From: SIG672 sp045580325
GTDB taxonomy: Bacteria > Bacillota > Clostridia > Oscillospirales > CAG-272
NCBI GenBank assembly: GCA_045580325.1
Contig: JAZNNR010000015.1
Coordinates: 1 to 22,200 of the forward strand
Direction: 5' to 3'
Length of the DNA: 22,200 nt
Position numbers and translations under genes: made by a program. The notes below the pieces were generated by a model. The model did no database searches and was not told where the DNA came from. It worked only from the letters and a program-made list of their open reading frames with translations. Below, in pieces: positions 14,951 to 21,442 of this stretch. The number at the start of each line of letters is the position of its first letter. The stretch's first letter is position 1.

Positions 14951-14972
14951 TTTAAATCCCCAAAAAGTCATA

Positions 14973-15014
14973 TTGGGGTGGTAGAGGCCGCTGGTTCAAG
15001 TCCAGTCACTCAGA
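14973..15014 (+). repeat. Right attachment-site copy (attR): partial tRNA-Pro
   Basis: Exact copy of tRNA-Pro bases 4884-4925 (anticodon loop to discriminator base) without the 5' half, so it is not a functional tRNA. What follows (TAAAAA, then a terminator) is the original chromosomal continuation of the tRNA gene, which lacked an encoded CCA. Confidence 0.93.
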
Positions 15015-15020
15015 TAAAAA

Positions 15021-15050
15021 ATCGGGAGTCCGTAAGACTCCCGATTTTTC
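15021..15050 (+). terminator. Original chromosomal terminator of tRNA-Pro, displaced beyond attR
   Basis: ATCGGGAGTC and GACTCCCGAT form a perfect 10-bp stem with a CGTAA loop, followed by TTTTCTTTATTT. Before the insertion this would have lain directly behind the tRNA. It now ends any transcript from the outward promoter at 14744-14772. Confidence 0.9.
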
Positions 15051-15102
15051 TTTATTTATTTCGCAAATCCTCGCGAAATCTCGCGTTTTCGCAATAAACA
15101 TA

Positions 15103-15149
15103 ATGGGCTTGTTCTTCCCTACTTCGAGGGTTGAACAAGCCCATTTTTC
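15103..15149. terminator. Strong bidirectional hairpin downstream of the helicase fusion gene
   Basis: ATGGGCTTGTTC (15103-15114) pairs perfectly over 12 bp with GAACAAGCCCAT (15133-15144), with an inner CCCT/AGGG pair. The plus side is followed by TTTTT. The minus side (TATGTTTATT) is less clean but is the only terminator candidate for the large gene ending at 15279. Confidence 0.7.
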
Positions 15150-15152
15150 GCC

Positions 15153-15173
15153 TTTGACCACATGTTTGACCAC
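15153..15173 (+). repeat. Short direct repeat TTTGACCAC outside the island
   Basis: TTTGACCAC occurs at 15153-15161 and 15165-15173, 12 bp apart. The spacing resembles the 11-bp tandem repeat at the left end of the island, but the sequence differs. It could be an integrase arm site left from an older insertion at the same tRNA. The remaining 15174-15278 is T-rich and holds no recognisable gene. Confidence 0.5.
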
Positions 15174-15278
15174 TTGGGGAGATTTTTGGCTAATTTTCGC
15201 TTGATTTTTGATTGTTTTTAGGCGGTTATTGCGAGTTGCGATTGTCGCTTTTGGTTTCGTACCAATGTTGTGTAAATA

Positions 15279-18233
15279 TTATTTTCTGTCACGACGAGAG
15301 CATTTATAGCATACACCAAGATTAACGTGATTTGTGCCACTGTATGATCCAAACTCAGACTCTAATTTTATCTCGCCACACAGCTCACACTGAATCCATC
15401 TTCTACCTGAGGAATCACGAATCTGGAATTCTTGTTGAGTAAACTTATCCTTGACCTCGTTGTAACTGTTAGCATAATGCATTTCAGCAATTTGTTTTTG
15501 CCTCACTCGTTCAAGTTCAAGAGCTCTTTCGTTTTCTTTTCTTAATTCTTCCTGTCTGAGAAGATACTGTTCTTGTAATACACGTTCCTGTTCAGCACGT
15601 CTACGCATATTCTCTATACGCTTTTTTTCTTGCTCTTCAAGTGCGTGCCTGCGTTTTTCTTCGTCCTCTTTTTCTCGAATCATTTTTTGCTCCGGGAAAA
15701 GTTGATCTATAAAGGTACTTTCGCTTCCCTTTATGGCAAATAGACTCAATTTGTTTTTAGCTCGCGTGATTCCAACATAGAACAGTCGGCGTTCTTCTTG
15801 TTCACCATCGGCGTTATCTTTAGATCGACTAAAGATATTTGGCCTTGATGACGGGAAACGTCCATCGTACACATCGACCATATAAACGCTGTCATATTCT
15901 AAACCTTTACTCGAATGAATAGTGGAAAGAATTACTGCATTGTTTGCTTTGGAACAAAACCCATTTTGAATCAGTCTTTCCAACTCCACAAGTCTATCCA
16001 AAAATTTTTGAATGTCAGGTTCTTGCTTGGCGAGTATTGACAGAATTTCTATCTTGCCGCTGTCAAGATGATTCTTTCTCAAATAATCCTCATAGCCGCT
16101 ATTCAATAAAACAGAAATAGCATCCGAGGCTTTAGATTTGCCCACTCTGGACATGACACTTCTGAAATCGTCAGCTCTATCTCTTTGTCTTTCCTTGAGA
16201 TATTGCATCTGCCCTTCAACAGCATCGTAAACAGATATGCGTTTATATTTGCAATTCTTAATAGCATAATCCTTCTGTTGGTTCTTCAAATATATGATGC
16301 CCTTATTACATATTTGAGAAAATGAATTTGTGTCATTCTCATTCAATGCAAGAGAAAGATATGCTACAATATCCTTTACTACACGATTACCGAAAAAATT
16401 CATTTCGGGCTTTCTCAATCTGAAAGGAACACGATTCCTCAAGAATAGGTCAATAAGAACGACTGAGCTTTCATTATCACGATATAGAAATGCGGTTTCC
16501 CTGTCCGCTGTCTTTGCTACATCAAGCAGACGCATATATTGCATTTCTCGGGAATCTACTTGCTCTAAAGAAACCGCTTCGCCATCACCGCGCTCGGCAG
16601 TCATGTTCTTCTCATATCGTCCCTTATTTTGAGAAATAAATGATTGCGCCTTATCAACGATTTGCGTTGTAGACCTATAGTTGCGTTCCATGCGCAAGAT
16701 GTACGGATTCAGATAATCATATCTAAAATTCAATAATGCTTTAGGATAAGCTGCTCTGAAGCCATAAATGCTTTGATCTTCATCCCCCACCATAAAAAGA
16801 TTGTTGCCTTGGGCGATAATCTTAATGATTTCATGCTGAATCTTGGACGTGTCCTGAGCTTCATCTACACAAATGTACTTATATCGCATTCTTAGTGCAG
16901 ATGTGATTTCCTCATCTTTTTGCAATATCCAAAGAGCAAATACCATTTGATCGTCAAAATCCATTTGATATTTTTCTTTTAATGCATTTTGATATGATTG
17001 ATACATCGCACTCAAATGCGGATATTCCGACTCAATCTCGCTTATCTGATCATCCGTGAGCATCATGTTCTTGATGTATGTGATAGCAGATGAAAGTTCA
17101 AGAATATCATTTTCCGCTGCATACTCACCATTATGCTGTTTGAATACCTCCCCAAGCAAACGGCGTCTTTCATCATCTTGAATCAATTTCCTTTGAGGTC
17201 TATTGATTCTATGGCAATAATCCGAATACACCTTAAGGGCCAAACTATTTATTGTGCGGAAATCAATTCGCTTTCCATATTGCTCGCCGAATTGAGCTGA
17301 AAACCTGCTCTCCATCTCCTCTGTCGCGGCGGTATTATATGTAATTGCAAGAATGTTTTCGGGCGAAATATTTTTATTTAGAACCATATGTCCCAGACGT
17401 TCCACAAGTACGGTGGTTTTTCCCGAACCTGGAACTGCCAACAACAGATTCGAACCCTCAACCGCAAGTAATGCACGCTCTTGTTGCTTATTCAGACAGA
17501 TATTATACTTGTCCTTGAATGAACAATATTGCTCGTTATTCTCGATGTCTTCCCTGCACGGAGGCAAGCAATGTCCGTCTTTTAAGCCAACATAGGTCAG
17601 AAAATCGTCTTTGTCAATGAACTTAGATGTGTAAAAACATTCAAAACCATTTGCGGACACATCGGTAACTCTCACAATGCCTACATTGGGTTCTGATTTT
17701 AACTGAAAGAATAGATCTATACAGCCACTTTGAATATCGTAATTATTAAAAGCCTTTTTAGGATTGCGCCAATGGAACTCTAAACCGTCGCCTGCTTCTT
17801 TGTAAAACAGTTGATCTTCTAATAGATCCGACAAATCAAAAAGCCATATGACCTTATTCCCCAAGTTAAAATAGAAATTATTTCTATCATCAAAAGCCTT
17901 CACAGGCATAATGCTGTGCTGAAATTCAATAACCGTACGGTCAATCATCACATCAGCGCGATGTTTAGTATCGCCCAATGACAATTTCACTTCCTGATTC
18001 TCTTTAGGAAACAATGATTGCCATTCATTGTGCCACGGCGATATATCGTAGCTATGACTACGTTCCCAAGTATCAGAACACAGGTGGTTTTGCTTATGAG
18101 CAAAGTGATGCTGTCTAATCTCTCCTTTTTTAGTAGTCAGAGGTGCGCCGCAATAGGGACAATAATATTCTTGATTGCTATGTGTTTCGTCAATATGTAC
18201 TCGATTGTCATTATAATCCACTGCAAATAGCAT
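15279..18233 (-). CDS. CoiA-like nuclease / SF1 (UvrD-Rep) helicase / zinc-finger fusion protein
   Basis: A 984-aa fusion. Residues 1-110 match the CoiA-like module: a zinc finger (C25xxC28 ... H43, H46) and a predicted PD-(D/E)xK-type nuclease core (WHNEW 67-71, HRADVMID 91-98, VIEFQHS 101-107). From about 245 a complete SF1A helicase follows: Q-motif region, Walker A VPGSGKTT (267-274), VDEAQD (456-461), GDEDQSIYGFRAA (483-495), ERNYRST (516-522), then TIHSSKGLEYDSV and FYVGITRAKNK near the end of the helicase core. A charged coiled coil of about 100 residues leads to a C-terminal four-Cys zinc finger (CELC ... CYKC). Start supported by GGAGGTG (18241-18247) 7 nt upstream. A nuclease-helicase with two zinc modules suggests foreign-DNA processing or defence; no partner gene is adjacent. 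It lies just outside the island's right repeat. Confidence 0.9.
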   Translation of the reverse strand: MLFAVDYNDNRVHIDETHSNQEYYCPYCGAPLTTKKGEIRQHHFAHKQNHLCSDTWERSHSYDISPWHNEWQSLFPKENQEVKLSLGDTKHRADVMIDRTVIEFQHSIMPVKAFDDRNNFYFNLGNKVIWLFDLSDLLEDQLFYKEAGDGLEFHWRNPKKAFNNYDIQSGCIDLFFQLKSEPNVGIVRVTDVSANGFECFYTSKFIDKDDFLTYVGLKDGHCLPPCREDIENNEQYCSFKDKYNICLNKQQERALLAVEGSNLLLAVPGSGKTTVLVERLGHMVLNKNISPENILAITYNTAATEEMESRFSAQFGEQYGKRIDFRTINSLALKVYSDYCHRINRPQRKLIQDDERRRLLGEVFKQHNGEYAAENDILELSSAITYIKNMMLTDDQISEIESEYPHLSAMYQSYQNALKEKYQMDFDDQMVFALWILQKDEEITSALRMRYKYICVDEAQDTSKIQHEIIKIIAQGNNLFMVGDEDQSIYGFRAAYPKALLNFRYDYLNPYILRMERNYRSTTQIVDKAQSFISQNKGRYEKNMTAERGDGEAVSLEQVDSREMQYMRLLDVAKTADRETAFLYRDNESSVVLIDLFLRNRVPFRLRKPEMNFFGNRVVKDIVAYLSLALNENDTNSFSQICNKGIIYLKNQQKDYAIKNCKYKRISVYDAVEGQMQYLKERQRDRADDFRSVMSRVGKSKASDAISVLLNSGYEDYLRKNHLDSGKIEILSILAKQEPDIQKFLDRLVELERLIQNGFCSKANNAVILSTIHSSKGLEYDSVYMVDVYDGRFPSSRPNIFSRSKDNADGEQEERRLFYVGITRAKNKLSLFAIKGSESTFIDQLFPEQKMIREKEDEEKRRHALEEQEKKRIENMRRRAEQERVLQEQYLLRQEELRKENERALELERVRQKQIAEMHYANSYNEVKDKFTQQEFQIRDSSGRRWIQCELCGEIKLESEFGSYSGTNHVNLGVCYKCSRRDRK

Positions 18234-18266
18234 CTATTCACACCTCCGTTTCAAAACTTATAGTTA

Positions 18267-18276
18267 ATTATACCAC
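18267..18276 (-). promoter_or_regulatory. Extended -10 promoter of the nuclease-helicase gene
   Basis: Minus strand: TGTGGTATAAT, containing TATAAT (18267-18272) with an extended TGG in front. The -35 position reads TTTTAA, a poor match, so the extended -10 likely carries recognition. The alcohol dehydrogenase gene upstream on the same strand has no terminator, so read-through is possible. Confidence 0.65.
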
Positions 18277-18301
18277 ATTATCTGTCCAATTAAAAGAACT
18301 T

Positions 18302-19336
18302 TCAACACTCCACCGCGACCTTAATAACTCCGTCGCGTTTATTTTCAAACAACTCATACGCCTCATCAGTCCTTGCAAGCGGATAGGTATGCGTGATCAG
18401 CGGCTCGGTGTCGAGCTTGCCCTCGGTAATGAGTTTCAGCGTTTCCTCACAATCGCAACCGTCAACACCGCCGGTCTTAAAGGTCAAGTTCTTGCCGTAC
18501 ATATCCGGCAGAGGCAGAGTCTGCGCCTTGTCGTAAAGCGCCACCACCGTAACGATCGCATTCGGACGAGCACACAGCCACGCAAGCTCAAAAGTGTTCT
18601 CTGCTCCGGCAACCTCAAGCACCACATCTGCACCGCCATGTTCGCTGTTCTCGCGAACAAAATCAAGGCATTCTTCGGGCGTAACCGTCAACACATCGGG
18701 ATAGTGCTCATTCACAAACTCGATGCGGTTCTCGTCCTTCTCGCACATGATAATGCGCTTGGGATGTTTCAGCATCACACAAAGGAGCGTGCAGATTCCG
18801 GTGGGGCCTACTCCGATGATGAGAACGGTATCGTCCTCGGTAATTTCAGAAATCTTCGCCGCCCAATATCCCGTAGCAAGAACGTCGCCCACGAGCAGTG
18901 CTTGTCTGTCGGTCACGGTTTCGGGAATCTTGTTCAGCCCCTGATCCGCAAACGGCACGCGAACGTACTCTGCCTGACCGCCGTCAATGCGGCAACCAAG
19001 CGCCCACCCGCCGTTTTTGTCGGTGCAGTTGTTGACGAATCCTTTCTTGCAGAAGAAGCACTCGCCGCAGAAGGTTTCCACATTGACCGTGACTCTATCG
19101 CCCGGCTTTACATGCGTAACCGCCGAGCCGACCTCTTCCACAATGCCGACCATCTCGTGACCGACCGTAATTCCCTCCACCGCTCTCGGCACGTTGCCGT
19201 GTTTAATATGTAAATCGCTCGAGCAAATGCTTGCAAGCGTGACCTTGACTATAGCATCCCTCTCGTGCTGTATCGTCGGCTTGGGCTTCTCAACCAAGCC
19301 GAATTTTCCTTTTGATATGTATGTGTAGGTTAGCAT
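18302..19336 (-). CDS. Zinc-dependent alcohol dehydrogenase (MDR superfamily)
   Basis: A 344-aa medium-chain dehydrogenase/reductase that oxidises alcohols or polyols with NAD(P). Catalytic zinc ligands C38, H60 and E61 (VGHEMVG) and the structural zinc cysteines C90, C93, C96 and C104 are all present. The Rossmann fold motif GVGPTG is at 175-180, followed about 20 residues later by an acidic residue (CEKDENR), suggesting NAD. Substrate is not determinable; threonine/sorbitol-dehydrogenase-like or secondary-alcohol enzymes are possible. Start has GGAGAG (19341-19346) 4 nt upstream. Base composition is clearly GC-richer than the island and the helicase gene, consistent with resident chromosome. 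Transcribed divergently from the GNAT gene. Confidence 0.94.
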   Translation of the reverse strand: MLTYTYISKGKFGLVEKPKPTIQHERDAIVKVTLASICSSDLHIKHGNVPRAVEGITVGHEMVGIVEEVGSAVTHVKPGDRVTVNVETFCGECFFCKKGFVNNCTDKNGGWALGCRIDGGQAEYVRVPFADQGLNKIPETVTDRQALLVGDVLATGYWAAKISEITEDDTVLIIGVGPTGICTLLCVMLKHPKRIIMCEKDENRIEFVNEHYPDVLTVTPEECLDFVRENSEHGGADVVLEVAGAENTFELAWLCARPNAIVTVVALYDKAQTLPLPDMYGKNLTFKTGGVDGCDCEETLKLITEGKLDTEPLITHTYPLARTDEAYELFENKRDGVIKVAVEC

Positions 19337-19364
19337 AATTCTCTCCGTAATTGTTTATTACCTA

Positions 19365-19393
19365 ATTATACCACAAAACTCGTCCTCTTTCAA
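19365..19393 (-). promoter_or_regulatory. Promoter of the alcohol dehydrogenase gene
   Basis: Minus strand: TTGAAA (19388-19393), 17-bp spacer ending TGTGG, TATAAT (19365-19370). The stretch ATTATACCACAAAA (19365-19378) is repeated inverted in the GNAT promoter (19438-19451). Confidence 0.88.
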
Positions 19394-19422
19394 CCGCATT
19401 ATGTGAACACGCGAGATCCGTA

Positions 19423-19451
19423 TTGAAATTTTCACATTTTTGTGGTATAAT
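19423..19451 (+). promoter_or_regulatory. Promoter of the GNAT acetyltransferase gene
   Basis: Plus strand: TTGAAA (19423-19428), 17-bp spacer ending TGTGG, TATAAT (19446-19451). The start lies about 150 nt before the ATG, leaving a long leader. Confidence 0.88.
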
Positions 19452-19457
19452 GTATCT

Positions 19458-19580
19458 ACAAGCCTCGGCTTGAATATTTTTATCGGAGTGTGCTGTTTGA
19501 AAAACACCAATCTTTTGGAGATTGTATTGTAAACGAGAGGTTTGCAAATACATTCTCAGCATTCCTCTCGTGCCTGAGCG
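19458..19580 (+). other. Structured 5' leader of the GNAT gene
   Basis: Several small stems: AAGC/GCTT at the 5' end, CAATCT/AGATTG (19508-19513 / 19519-19524), and CGAGAGG/CCTCTCG (19534-19540 / 19564-19570). The loop of the last stem contains CTCAG (19555-19559), complementary to CTGAG (19574-19578) just after it, an arrangement that could fold as an H-type pseudoknot about 12 nt before the ribosome binding site. No known riboswitch class was recognised. Confidence 0.4.
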
Positions 19581-19605
19581 TCAACAGATATGAAAGGATT
19601 AAAAA

Positions 19606-20280
19606 ATGAATAATTTGACGATACGTTTAGAAACAGAAAAAGACTACAGAGCAGTAGAAGAACTCACACGCGAGGCGTTTTGGAACGTCTACAAGCCGGG
19701 CGCGGACGAGCATTATTTCGTTCACATGATGCGTAATCATCCCGATTTTATCCCCGAGCTGGCATTCGTGCTTGAACTTGACGGCACGAGTCCGGCAGAG
19801 CCGGCTCAGATTGTCGGCAACATTATGTACACGAAGGCTTGGCTTGAGGACGAGAACGGTGACAGGAAGGAGATTCTTTCCTTCGGACCGCTTTGCGTTG
19901 CACCCGAATATCAAAGGCAAAAGCTCGGCAAGATGCTGATCGAGCATTCCTTTGAGGTTGCACGAAAGATGGGCTATGATGTAAACATCAATTTCGGCAA
20001 TCCGGGAAACTACGTCAGCCGTGGTTTCATGAGCTGCAAAAAGAAGAACGTCAGCTTTATCGTGGACGGCAACTTTCCGACGGCTCTGCTAGTCTGTGAG
20101 CTTGTACCGAACGCGCTTGACGGCAAGAAGTGGATATATATTCCCTCCACCGCCGCCGACTGCTGTGAGGACACCGCTGCTGTCGAAGCATTTGATGCGA
20201 CATTCCCTCCCAAAGAAAAGAAGTGGATGCCGAGTCAAGAGGAATTCTATATCTATAGCCATTCTTCGATAGTTCGCTGA
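19606..20280 (+). CDS. GNAT-family N-acetyltransferase
   Basis: A 224-aa acetyl-CoA-dependent acyltransferase. The N terminus TIRLETEKDYRAVEELTREAF is the usual GNAT opening. Motif A spans about residues 92-115, with the acetyl-CoA phosphate-binding loop QRQKLGK (103-109) after LCVAPEY. NPGNYVSRGF (132-141) is motif B and places it near the YhbS-like group of predicted acetyltransferases. The C-terminal ~50 residues (KWMPSQEEFYIYSHSS) are typical of that group. Substrate unknown. Start set by AAAGGA (19593-19598) 7 nt upstream. It faces the next gene and shares the terminator at 20291-20333. Confidence 0.93.
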   Translation: MNNLTIRLETEKDYRAVEELTREAFWNVYKPGADEHYFVHMMRNHPDFIPELAFVLELDGTSPAEPAQIVGNIMYTKAWLEDENGDRKEILSFGPLCVAPEYQRQKLGKMLIEHSFEVARKMGYDVNINFGNPGNYVSRGFMSCKKKNVSFIVDGNFPTALLVCELVPNALDGKKWIYIPSTAADCCEDTAAVEAFDATFPPKEKKWMPSQEEFYIYSHSSIVR

Positions 20281-20290
20281 ACGTAAAAGT

Positions 20291-20333
20291 AGCCTCTGAG
20301 AAGTCGAGAGATTTCTCAGAGGCTTCTTCTTAT
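20291..20333. terminator. Bidirectional terminator between the GNAT and XRE/zinc-ribbon genes
   Basis: AGCCTCTGAGAA (20291-20302) and TTCTCAGAGGCT (20313-20324) form a perfect 12-bp stem with a 10-nt loop. The plus side is followed by a T-rich tract (TCTTCTTATCTTTTC) and the minus side by ACTTTTAC. It lies between converging genes. Confidence 0.88.
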
Positions 20334-21094
20334 CTTTTCTTATAGATCACAAGCTCGGGGTTCTCGCCGTTTTCCTCATAAGTGCAGACGAGAAGGAAAT
20401 CCATATTTCCGGCAATGCCAAAACAACGGTTCCCGCCGAATTCGCATTCAAGCTGATTAGCAAGATAGGTAGTATTATCATCAAGGAATTTCACCTTTTG
20501 TCCATTCGGAAGCGAGTATTCCATATTGATATAACCACCCACAAGGAAATTGAGTGTTTTGACCTCGGGCATTCCTTCGATATGCAGATCGTTGAATTCA
20601 CGGATAAGCTTATCTTTGAATTCCTTAAATTTTTCGTCCCCGCCAAGTTCCGCATAGCGTTTCCAATAGTTGAGCTTCGGAAGATGCTCATCAAAATACG
20701 CTCTCGCCTGATCGGCAGGAAAGTTTTCGTTTGACATATGACCGACCAAAAAATCGGTCAGTTCTTCAATGCTTGTATAGCAGAAGTTGCCGTCGGCATA
20801 ACACCACTTACAGTATTCCTCGTTAAAAAAGCCGTCGGGTTCTTTGCTGATATTGCTATCCTCAAGAGGCATTCCGCAGCATTGGCAGATCAGATTTTGG
20901 GGTGAGCCGAGAAGCGTATTGATCGAAACGTCAAACTCTTTTGAAATAAGCTTCAGCGTTTCGGTGTTTGGTATCGTTTCACCGTTCTCCCAGCGGGAAA
21001 CCGCCTGCCTTGTAACAAATATCTTTTCCGCAAGTTCTTCCTGCGAAAGACCTTTTTTTGTTCTGAGTTCTAAAATAATATCCTCTGTTTCCAT
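20330..21094 (-). CDS. XRE-family regulator with C-terminal zinc-ribbon domain
   Basis: A 254-aa protein. Residues 1-62 are a Cro/C1-type helix-turn-helix (LSQEELAEKIFVTRQAVSRW, about 16-35). Residues 70-140 match the putative zinc-ribbon domain that often follows an XRE HTH in Firmicutes: C70, C72, C73, C95, C98 and C105 within ICQCCGMPLEDS and EEYCKWCYADGNFCY, then ARAYFDEHLPKLNYWKRY. The C-terminal ~100 residues form a small beta-rich domain I do not recognise. Probably a metal- or redox-responsive regulator; that is inference from the cysteines. The ribosome binding site is weak (GGCGGTG). A TGTGGT/ACCACA inverted repeat across its -10 box suggests autoregulation. Confidence 0.9.
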   Translation of the reverse strand: METEDIILELRTKKGLSQEELAEKIFVTRQAVSRWENGETIPNTETLKLISKEFDVSINTLLGSPQNLICQCCGMPLEDSNISKEPDGFFNEEYCKWCYADGNFCYTSIEELTDFLVGHMSNENFPADQARAYFDEHLPKLNYWKRYAELGGDEKFKEFKDKLIREFNDLHIEGMPEVKTLNFLVGGYINMEYSLPNGQKVKFLDDNTTYLANQLECEFGGNRCFGIAGNMDFLLVCTYEENGENPELVIYKKR

Positions 21095-21115
21095 AATTTC
21101 ACCGCCCTATAATTT

Positions 21116-21153
21116 TGTGGTTATATTTTACCACAGATTGCCTGAGTTGACAA
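21116..21153 (-). promoter_or_regulatory. Promoter and probable operator of the XRE/zinc-ribbon gene
   Basis: Minus strand: -35 TTGTCA (21148-21153), 17-bp spacer ending TGTGG, -10 TAAAAT (21125-21130) with an extended TGG. An inverted repeat TGTGGT (21116-21121) and ACCACA (21130-21135) covers the -10 box, a good position for repression by the product itself. Confidence 0.75.
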
Positions 21154-21442
21154 GCAACTGTCTGTTGCTGTCTGCTCGACAAATTGGAATTTGAAAGACA
21201 TCATTTTTACCGATGTTAATGTTTTCACATAGAACACGGTAAAACGCTCTAAAACCGCTGTAAATAAAGGATTTTCGGCAAACAACTCATTTCATCCCAT
21301 CAGACAGTGTTAAGCCGTTTTACCCTCGCCCAAATAGATTATAAGGGCAAAATTAAGGGCAAGAATCATTCAAATTTAATGTTTTGGTTTTGGGAAACGA
21401 ACTGTTGCAAGTGTGAATTTACAAATGAATTGAGGAATCATC
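21154..21442 (+). other. Intergenic region before the transglutaminase-like gene
   Basis: No gene is visible. CTGTCTG occurs twice near 21168-21182 and AAGGGCAA twice near 21345-21362. A TTGAAA (about 21191) has no good -10 partner, so the promoter of the following gene could not be placed. Confidence 0.4.

Larger units (their letters stand above)
4884..15014. mobile_element. Integrative genomic island in tRNA-Pro(GGG), about 10.1 kb
   Basis: Bounded by perfect 42-bp direct repeats (4884-4925 and 14973-15014), with a tyrosine integrase next to the tRNA end. The contents are the integrase, a 63-aa protein, a 207-aa protein with a predicted cysteine peptidase, and a four-gene XRE/HipA-like/DUF262/DUF262 operon. 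All cargo is on the minus strand, convergent with the integrase. There is no relaxase, replication protein or conjugation gene, so it is not self-transmissible. It is best described as a small integrative or mobilisable island carrying likely defence cargo. Both ends have short repeats suited to integrase arm binding. Confidence 0.92.

Noticed and set aside
14819..14953. 45-codon plus-strand frame behind the outward promoter
   Set aside because: No ribosome binding site before the ATG, codons are made of the iterons, and the nearby AGGAGGT is inside the frame rather than before it.
15279..18233. Treating the nuclease-helicase gene as island cargo
   Set aside because: It lies outside the right 42-bp repeat and beyond the tRNA's original terminator, so it is not part of the present element.
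18143..19213. 356-aa plus-strand frame opposite the alcohol dehydrogenase gene
   Set aside because: Antisense shadow of a GC-rich gene with all zinc and Rossmann motifs on the minus strand.
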